Shown: positions 1-6,800 of the stretch, piece after piece | Position numbering within the stretch: the first letter of the stretch is position 1 | Layout of the letters: every line of letters starts with the position of its first letter | Assembly (NCBI GenBank): GCA_946478775.1 | Contig: CAMLDR010000180.1 | Coordinates: 1-8,327 of the forward strand | DNA: 8,327 bases | Origin: an uncultured Flavobacteriales bacterium | GTDB lineage: Bacteria > Bacteroidota > Bacteroidia > Flavobacteriales > Crocinitomicaceae | Reading direction: 5' to 3' | Position numbers and translations under genes: made by a program | Notes under the pieces: generated by a model | Told to the model about the DNA's origin: nothing | Database searches by the model: none | Seen by the model: the letters and a program-made list of their open reading frames with translations, nothing else

Positions 1-527
1 CAATGTTCGACAAATTCAAGGATAAATTCAGCGATGAAATGAACAAAGTGGAAAATTTATTAGCGCAAATCAAGCGCGGTAGTTCTAACCTCGAAAAGTG
101 CTTAAAATTGGTGGTTAAATACTGTCAGAAACCCTTATTATGGTGGGAAAACGCTTCGATAGGTGATAGAATGATTTTTCAAAATATTGTATTCCCTGAC
201 GGAATCATCTATGATCGGAAAAAGGATAGAATTCTAACCCCTAGAGTAAATTCATACTTTCAACCAATCCCGCAATTGGAGGGCGCAATAAAGGGAAAGA
301 AAAACGGGGATAGTATCAATTTTGATGCTATCCCCGATCGTGTGACCTCGTCAGGATTCAAACCTGAAACCTCCACAGCCGTAATGTGGTGCTCTATTCA
401 GTTGAGCTACGAAGCCTTGTCGTTAGACGGGTGCAGCGCCTGTGCCATAGCTTCAGCGCGGGCACAAAGATACGTGCTTTTTTCTTTTCTGCAAGTAATC
501 TTTGTGCTTTTTTTATTGCCAAACTGA
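1..527 (+). CDS. Serine recombinase, C-terminal part (gene enters from the left edge)
   Basis: The frame is open from the left edge, so the gene starts upstream; the ATG at position 3 is an internal Met. Counting from that Met, residues 1-35 look like the helical linker of large serine recombinases, and residues 40-90 match the C-terminal end typical of Bacteroidetes members: an aromatic-rich helix, then FPDGIIYDRKK and the TPRVNSYF motif. The catalytic N-terminal domain lies outside the window, so activity cannot be judged. The family cuts and rejoins DNA at specific sites to integrate, excise or invert elements. After about residue 95 the frame no longer looks like the family: residues 101-112 are encoded by the tRNA terminator hairpin, and residues 114-138 are tRNA-Arg read in antisense. 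The stop at 525-527 is therefore probably acquired rather than original. Family call is fairly sure; the true C-terminus is uncertain. Confidence 0.8.
   Translation, partial: MFDKFKDKFSDEMNKVENLLAQIKRGSSNLEKCLKLVVKYCQKPLLWWENASIGDRMIFQNIVFPDGIIYDRKKDRILTPRVNSYFQPIPQLEGAIKGKKNGDSINFDAIPDRVTSSGFKPETSTAVMWCSIQLSYEALSLDGCSACAIASARAQRYVLFSFLQVIFVLFLLPN
296..336 (-). terminator. Intrinsic terminator of the tRNA-Arg gene
   Basis: A 13-bp stem (305-317 with 324-336, one G-U pair) closes a six-base loop. On the minus strand it is followed directly by five T, one C and three T (304-296). It begins 7 bp after the tRNA discriminator base, the right place to end a single-tRNA transcript. It is also inside the plus-strand recombinase reading frame. 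Confidence 0.85.
343..416 (-). tRNA. tRNA-Arg (anticodon ACG)
   Basis: The minus strand folds into a complete 74-nt cloverleaf: 7-bp acceptor stem starting GGCTTCG (G-U at pair 2-71, U-G at 4-69), TA linker, 4-bp D stem (GCTC/GAGC), 5-bp anticodon stem CCACA/TGTGG, loop TTACGGC with anticodon ACG at 382-380, five-base variable loop, 5-bp T stem TCAGG/CCTGA, and discriminator A at 343. CCA is not encoded (the next bases are CA), so it must be added enzymatically. A34 is expected to be converted to inosine by TadA so that the tRNA reads CGU, CGC and CGA. Unusually, the D loop has A at position 19 and the T loop has T at position 56, where G19 and C56 are nearly universal; the two changes are complementary. 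The gene is alone, with promoter and terminator candidates on either side. Confidence 0.96.
462..514 (+). terminator. Inverted repeat with T-tract; possible plus-strand terminator
   Basis: GCACAAAGATAC (462-473) and GTAATCTTTGTGC (495-507) form a 12-bp stem with one bulged base and a 21-nt loop. Seven T follow directly on the plus strand (508-514), as in an intrinsic terminator. It would stop transcripts coming from the recombinase side before they run antisense into clpS. Read on the minus strand there is no T-tract after it, so it is not an obvious clpS terminator. The dyad overlaps the tRNA promoter, so it could instead be regulatory. Confidence 0.4.
465..495 (-). promoter_or_regulatory. 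Bacteroidetes-type promoter for tRNA-Arg
   Basis: On the minus strand TATCTTTG (472-465) matches the -7 consensus TAnnTTTG of the Bacteroidetes primary sigma factor. CTTG (495-492) lies 19 bp upstream, the expected spacing for the -33 TTTG box. Transcription would start near 461-458, leaving a leader of about 42-45 nt to be trimmed before the tRNA 5' end at 416. The -7 box lies inside one arm of an inverted repeat (separate entry). Confidence 0.65.
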
Positions 528-531
528 ATTC

Positions 532-801
532 TTACTGGATTTCAGCCGTTATTCCTCTTTCTAACAGCGCAGTACACATCGGTTCCAATTTTTCATATTC
601 CCCGCGTTTTACCTGGCATTTCCCATTGTAATGAACAATGTAGGTACATTGTACTGCTTGTTCTACTTCGTGCTTACATACTTTGATCAGGGATTCGATC
701 ACATGGTCGAATGTATTGTATTCATCGTTGAATACCACCAGGTCTTTCTGCTCTACGAGTAATTCTAATACCTCTGTTTCGTTTTGTTCAAGCGTTTGCA
801 T
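532..801 (-). CDS. clpS: ClpS, N-degron adaptor of the Clp protease
   Basis: This 89-residue protein matches ClpS over nearly its whole length. ClpS recognises N-terminal destabilising residues and hands the substrate to the ClpA-type unfoldase of the Clp protease in the cytoplasm. After a variable 20-residue tail come the substrate-pocket signature FNDEYNTFDHV (24-34; E. coli has NDDYTPMEFV), the helix with IKVCKHEVEQA, and VHYNGKCQVK (56-65), whose His57 corresponds to the pocket histidine of E. coli ClpS. The C-terminus has the usual Bacteroidetes form (LLERGITAEI). Length is normal and no key residue is missing. The ATG at 801 is the only sensible start; upstream is A-rich without a Shine-Dalgarno sequence. 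A promoter-like box lies 18 bp upstream of the start codon and the giant gene ends 96 bp upstream, so it is probably transcribed on its own. The partner clpA/clpC is not in the window. Confidence 0.95.
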   Translation of the reverse strand: MQTLEQNETEVLELLVEQKDLVVFNDEYNTFDHVIESLIKVCKHEVEQAVQCTYIVHYNGKCQVKRGEYEKLEPMCTALLERGITAEIQ

Positions 802-818
802 TTCTTCTGTTTGTTTTA

Positions 819-826
819 CAAAGTTA
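819..826 (-). promoter_or_regulatory. Promoter -7 box upstream of clpS
   Basis: TAACTTTG on the minus strand is an exact match to TAnnTTTG, 18 bp upstream of the clpS ATG, which would give a leader of about 10-14 nt. A -33 box is not clear: only TTCTG is present around 847-843. Confidence 0.5.
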
Positions 827-849
827 GTACTTTCTGAGATAGCAGAAGG

Positions 850-886
850 AGAATGAGAGCGAGAATGAAGATTTAATTCTCATTCT
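850..886. terminator. Alternative hairpins after the giant gene, weak terminator
   Basis: TCTCATTCT (878-886) can pair with AGAATGAGA (850-858). A shorter pairing, TCATTCT (880-886) with AGAATGA (862-868), competes with it. Four T (887-890) follow on the plus strand, but no T-tract follows on the minus strand, where the giant gene ends at 898. It may be a 3'-end structure of the giant-gene mRNA, or a plus-strand terminator for antisense transcripts. The rest of the 96-bp gap to clpS holds only the clpS promoter region. Confidence 0.3.
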
Positions 887-897
887 TTTTCTGTTAC

Positions 898-3800
898 TCA
901 CTCTGACTTAAGCCGGGCTCCATGTGCGGTGAAAAGTACTTCCACTTCTTTGCGCTGCTCTTCCCCACTCACATACATCGAAATCTCGATTGTGGAATCA
1001 CTTGTTTTTACTTCGTATGGAAGTGTCAGCCGCAAGATCCAGTTTGCCCATGAACCCGGAATCTCCTTAAAGTCCCATATTCCTACAACTAACTTCTTAT
1101 TTGGTTCATTCAATTCTGTTTGTTTCAGAGGAATCTGCGCCACGGTATCAAACGCTGTCGTGTTGTTTACAAGACGTGGAAGTTCTTCACTTGCAGGGGT
1201 CTTAATCCGGAAATCTGTCTGATCAAAATAGAAGTCTCCCTGCACACGCAACTGGTTCATGATCTTTCGCGGATATTCGGAATAACTTTCTTTTGAGATC
1301 AGCGAATATTGGCTCAAAACGGGTTTCTCTATCACCGGATTTTCTTTCGCATAATCCTTTGCAACCTGCTCACTTACCGGAGTTTCCTGAACTTTCGGTA
1401 ATTCCTGCTCTTTAAATAAAATTGCTTCTCCCTGCTCTGTCAAAAGCTTTTTAGCTTCCTGGAGGGAAATCCGCTCGCCATTGAAATACGCAGTGATGAA
1501 CGCATCGGAAACACCTTTCTCCACCGCTTCTGCTTTCTTCGGACGGGCATCCTCTACCGAACGGAAGGTTCCGGTTGAATAGCGAATCTGGCCATTTTCC
1601 AAACGCCTTGTCACCAACGGATTGATATCGTGTAATTGTTCTTTGGTTGCAGGACGATTGTAAACTCCCACTTGCACCGTATAGAACAAGCCTTTGATTT
1701 CCTCGATAGCGATAGCCGTAACGGCTCCCGGAGCCCGGTTGTAATCACTGACTTTCGGTTCTGTTTTGTATTTGGCAATCGTATCTGCAGGAAGCTGTGC
1801 GATGGTATTTTGAATGACTTCCATTACGATAGAATCCTGACGCATGGGCTTGCACAATCCCTGTTCTTCCAATTGCCTTGCCTCAGCCAGGGAAATCCGT
1901 TTTCCGTCGCAATAAGCAACCACGAAAGCATCCTTGTATCCCAGAGCACGAATGTCCTGTTGTGCATCCAACACTTTCTGACGGTTCCCGAAATAACCTG
2001 CCAAATAGCGTGTAATTCCATTTTCCAGTTTTTCACCGGTTACAGGCGTAAATTCCTTGAACAAAGCTTCCGGAATGGGCTTAGCAAATGCTCCTACCTG
2101 AACCCGGTAAACCAAACCTGTTGGCGTCTTCACCCCCACAGGAATTGCTTTTTTAATGACGCCGGGCACAACTTCAGCGTCTCTTTTGATCTCAAATCCA
2201 TTCCCAACTTCCGGAGCAAGTACATCTGCAATGCTCGTGGAAACAGTTGATTTCGGCTGCACTTCCCGTGTCAATACATTTTTCCAGGCCGCTTTGTCTC
2301 CTGCTACTCCGTTCAATGCCGTATTGAGTGTATTCTCTTTCTGAATGATCTGCTCGTTTTTAGCACTTAACTCGTTGGATAACTGCTGGATTTGCGATTG
2401 AATTTCACTGCGTTCCGCCGGATCTTTTGAAGCAACATACTCTTTACGCTTCTCTTCCAACTGGTCCTTCAACATATTCACAGATTCTTTCAACCGATTG
2501 ATTTCCTGCTGCTGTTCACGCAATTTCGGGTATTCCTTGCTGGAAGCAATCGCCTGTTCTTCTGTTACAGAAACGGTTTTCGTCAATGCCGGATCGTTCA
2601 GTATATCGTAAGTCTTTTCTGCCGCAATCACATTCAGCTGCTCGTCTATCTTCGCAATGGCATTTTCAAACGCCTGTTTTTGGGCATTTAATTCTTCGGC
2701 CTGTTTCGGATCGATGCCTGTTTTCTTCCGTTCGTTTTCAATATCGCCGATCTCGATGGAGAAGCGTCTTTTTTGCTCTTTCAAAGCGGCTTCGGTTTGG
2801 AGAACCTGCTTACTTTCTTCAAAAATTTTCTGACTGTTCAGGTATTCGGCTGCAGCATCCAATAAAGTGATCTGGCTGGTTTTCTCTAAAACAGGATCTG
2901 TTACATTGGCAGTCGAAGAAACGCGATTCAGCACTGCATTCTTCACCGGGTCGGAACTCGGTACGGATTCCAATGCCTGTTTCTTTTCGGCACTGGTATT
3001 TCCTAAGGCAAGAACAGCCTTTTCCTGGATCATCCACTCTGTTTTCTGCTGTGAATCTTTGTTTGCAGTTAATTGATTCTCAATCTCTGTTCTTTCTTTT
3101 GCGGAAGCCGATGCATTCAATTGCGCTTTCAACTGCGTTTCTTCTTCTTTCAATTTCGCTAAATCTGCCTGCGGATTACCGGAAACAACCGTTTTAACAG
3201 CAACGGGCGTATCTACCTCAATCACTCCTTTTCTAGCTTTAATTTCTTCAAGTTGTTTCTCCAGCAATTCGATTTTCTTCGCATCCGGAGCTTCGGAACG
3301 CTTTTCTTCGTCTATTTTCGATTCAATGCTTTCGGATAATTCATTGAGGATCTGGAATTGTTTAGCGGCTTCTTCCTTTGTTGCAGGCTTTTGGGTCATG
3401 GCGAATGCATATTCACTGCCGAGCACTTTTTCCAGGCTGGCAACATCTGTCGTTGGATTCGTAACTACCGCAGGGGTTTCTGCTTCCACCCGATCTTTCC
3501 GGTTTTTGATCACTTCCAACTGATTTTCCAGCGTTTGGATTTTTTGCGCATCCGGGTTCGGAGCACGCTTCTCGTCCGCTATTTTCGATTCGATCGTTTT
3601 GGAAGTTTCATCCAGGATCTGCAATTGTTTCACAGCTTCTTCCTTTGTTGCAGGCTTCTGTTTCATCGCAAATATGAACTCATTTCCCAACACTTTTTCC
3701 AAACTGGCAACCTCGGCAGTTGGATTGGTAACCGGAGCTTTATTTGCCGAAGCTTGCAGTTCTTCTTCCGTTTCTTTGGATTGCTGCAGCAAATCCTCCA

Positions 3801-6800
3801 ATACCTGATTCGCTGCAATTTTTTCTGCGGAGAATTCTTTTTGATTGGCTTTGGAGTTTACCTCAATCTCTTTTTCGATTAAAGCCTGTAATTTTCGCTC
3901 TTCAATCAGTTTCTTTTCGGCTTCTTCTTTACCCAGGTCCTGAATTTCATCTGTACTTAAAACCTGGTATTCCGGCATCACTTCCTGGCGCACCTGCTCG
4001 TCTTTGAGTTTTGCCAAGGCCTGGGAAACGGCTGTTTGCTTTTCTTCATCCAGTTTTGCTTCATGCAGGGTTTCCAATTGGCTCAGATCAATCAATTTAT
4101 TGATAGAAACAGAGTCTGCAGGGTTCTTCGCAACAATCTTCCTTGTTTTATCCTGTTCATTTTTGATATCGGCCAGCAATTTTACTTCCTCATCAATGAA
4201 TTGTTTCGTTTTTTCTTCGGAAGAAACAGCACTTGCTTCAATTTTAGCGAGGTTCTCTTCGTAAGCCGGGCGAACTTCTGTTACGAGGTTTTTTTCGGTA
4301 TTTTTCGGTTCCACAACAGCCGTTGCAGTGAGTGTTTTAATCTCTTCGTTTCGGGAAGCAATGTTTTCTTCGAATTGTTTTTTCAGATCCTGTAATACTT
4401 CTTTTCGCTTGGCACTTACGGCATCTGTTTTCGGGCTCAACACAGCCAATTCCTTATCAATGGCCTCAATCGTTTTCTCTTCCAATTGATTCAGGGCTTT
4501 CAATTCCCCCAATCCGTTTTGGTCACCTATTGCTTTCTTTTCCTGGTCGTAATTCGGTGCAACCTGGTCCAGTTCTTTTTCGATCGTTACAGCAGCAACC
4601 AGCTCGCTTTGATTGATTTCCAGTTCATCCAGTTTTTCCTGGCGGCCTTTCACAACCAATTCTTTCTCTTTCTTCAGCGTGCTTAAAGCGTCTTTCTTAT
4701 CCTGCAGTTTTTGGTTCAGCGGATCTTTTGTCAATGCTTCATACACTTTATCCAGTTCTTTGTCTACCTCATCCAAAAGCGCTTCATCTACCCGGTTCTC
4801 CGCTTTCAAACGTTCTTCAGAATTCGAATTATTTCCTGCATTCTTTAAATCTGTATCGTAATTCGGCATTAAAGCAATCAGTTCTTTTTCAACGGTTGTG
4901 GTTGCATTCACCGGAAGCTGTGATTCAGAAAGAATGGTTTCCTTATTCTTAGCGTTTTCTGCCTGGATGGACTGAACTTCACTTTTGTGAGCCATCAGTT
5001 TTGTATCGTTCGGATCTTTCGCCAACCCTTCCTCAATTTTCACCAGTTCCTGCGTCAGTTTTTTATCCAACTGTTCGTTGTTCTTGATTTTCAGCGCTAC
5101 TTTTTCTTCGTGTGTCAGATTTGTCTGCTTATCTACCGCATCCTGTGCAGCTGTATAATCGGTTTCAAATCCTTCTACCCGCGTTTTCGATTCCTGGGCT
5201 AGTGCATCGTTAGTTCTTGCTGTAATTTGAGTAGTGTCAATGGATTTAAACTGTTCTTTGACATAAGACTCCAAAACGCGTACATTGTTCGAATTGATGG
5301 CTTCTACTTTGGCATCGGCTTGTGATTTAGTAGCCGTTTTGTTCTCATTGGTATGCTGCAGGTTGTTGATGAATGTGATCTGTTTGGTATTTCCAACTTC
5401 CTGCTTATTCAAAGCGACCAGTTTATCATCCAGACGCTTCACTTCTTCAGTGACCAATTGTTTTTCAGATTCTTTGGAATCGATTTTAGATTGGATTGCC
5501 GGCTGATCTTTCGCTCTGGCGGCGGCTAATTCGGTTTGAAGTACCGCGATTTCTTTCTCCAGCTGAGAACTGCTTTCTTTATACGAGTTCAACTGTTTTT
5601 TCAATTGCTCGGATTGTTTTCCGATTTGATCGTTTTGGGCAAGCAAATGATCAACCGGATGCGACTCCTTTTCAGTCTCAATGCTCTTCAGCAAATCTGC
5701 TTTTGCGATAACGGCATCCTTCAACTGGTCGTATTTTTCATCAACCACTGATTTGCTCACCGTCTCTTTCAGTTCCCTGATGGCGTTCAGTTTTTCCTGT
5801 TCTTTTGGGATCAATTTGGAAACACTGTCCACAAAAGCATCGATTCGTAAGATTTCTTCTTTTAATTCACTGATCTTCGATACCTTATCGTTAGCCGCCA
5901 GTAAAATATCGTTCTTTTCCTCGTTGGTTCCTGCTGCATTGGCTTTGGCCACGTCTTTTTTGACTTCCGCCTGCAAAGCTTCAACCTGTTCGGCTTTTTC
6001 AACAATAGCTACCAGCGAACCGGTTTCCAAACGGGTCAATCCATCTACTTTTTGTTCTTGTTTCTGCTGAATGGTTTCGAATTTCGAAATGATCTCCTGG
6101 TTGGATGCCCCTTCCAGTCCGATATCTGCCAATACTTTTTTGTTTTCTTTCTGTGCATCCAATGCATTGATATCGAAATTCCCGGCGTTGACGTTCAATT
6201 CCGAGCGTGCACGAATAACTTCTGCCAAAATTCCCTGGGCATCATCCACATATTCATTGAATTGATCTACTACGCGCACAGCTATTTCATTTGCACCATT
6301 GGATTCCTCCTGGATTTTCTGCTTGAGGGGTTTAAATTCTTTCAGGAAAGGAATAGTGACCTGTGCCTTGTGCACATCCGTACTTCCTTCGACTGTCATT
6401 TCATAAAGATATTTTCCTCCTTTCGGAAGTGTAATCAAATAGTTGCCTTTTTCACCGGATCTGAAAACACCTATTTCATTCCCGGAAGCAACATCCGTCA
6501 CTTTGATCGAGATCTTCTTATTTTCAGGTTTGACTGTTGAACTGAATTCACCCTTGATAATAGCCAGTTGCAGCGGAACCCGGTCTACCCGCACTTTATA
6601 CACGTGGATCTTTCCGTTCTGGCTTTGGCGCGAAGAAGCAAAATAAGCGTTTTTCTCCAGTGAATCCACTACGTAAAACAAATCGTTGTCGGGTGAAGAA
6701 ATGGCAAAATCCATATTCTCCGGTGCACCGAATGAGTTGTTTTCCGGATCGAACGGTGAACGGAAGACATCAAATCCTCCCATGGAGTTGTGTCCTTTGG

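Noticed and set aside
3..5. ATG at position 3 as start of the recombinase
   Set aside because: The following sequence is the interior linker of the family; the catalytic domain must lie upstream, outside the window.
417..460. Second, degraded tRNA or small RNA next to tRNA-Arg
   Set aside because: The GC-rich stretch contains partial repeats (CAGCGC twice) but does not fold into a cloverleaf; it is best read as the tRNA 5' leader.
898..1400. OmpA-like domain or type IX secretion C-terminal signal at the end of the giant protein
   Set aside because: No NxxLSxxRAxxV-type OmpA motif is present, and the last residues (AHGARLKSE) lack the type IX sorting pattern.
1636..2250. Long open frame on the plus strand (204 codons) opposite the giant gene
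   Set aside because: It is antisense to the SPOR-encoding part of the giant gene, is rich in Phe, Cys and Ser as expected for a shadow of Glu/Lys-rich coding, and shows no family resemblance.
3199..3732. Repeat pair as part of a CRISPR or mobile element
   Set aside because: The repeats are in-frame, directly adjacent, coding copies within one protein, without spacers or terminal inverted repeats.
3358..3882. Phe-rich plus-strand open frame of 174 codons, with many similar shorter ones between 2586 and 6646
   Set aside because: GAA/AAA-rich coding on the minus strand leaves few stop codons and gives TTC/TTT-rich frames opposite; the apparent hydrophobic peptides are artefacts.
2300..5700. 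Rod region as an SMC-type or other DNA-binding ATPase coiled coil
   Set aside because: There is no Walker A or B motif, and a signal peptide places the protein outside the cytoplasm.
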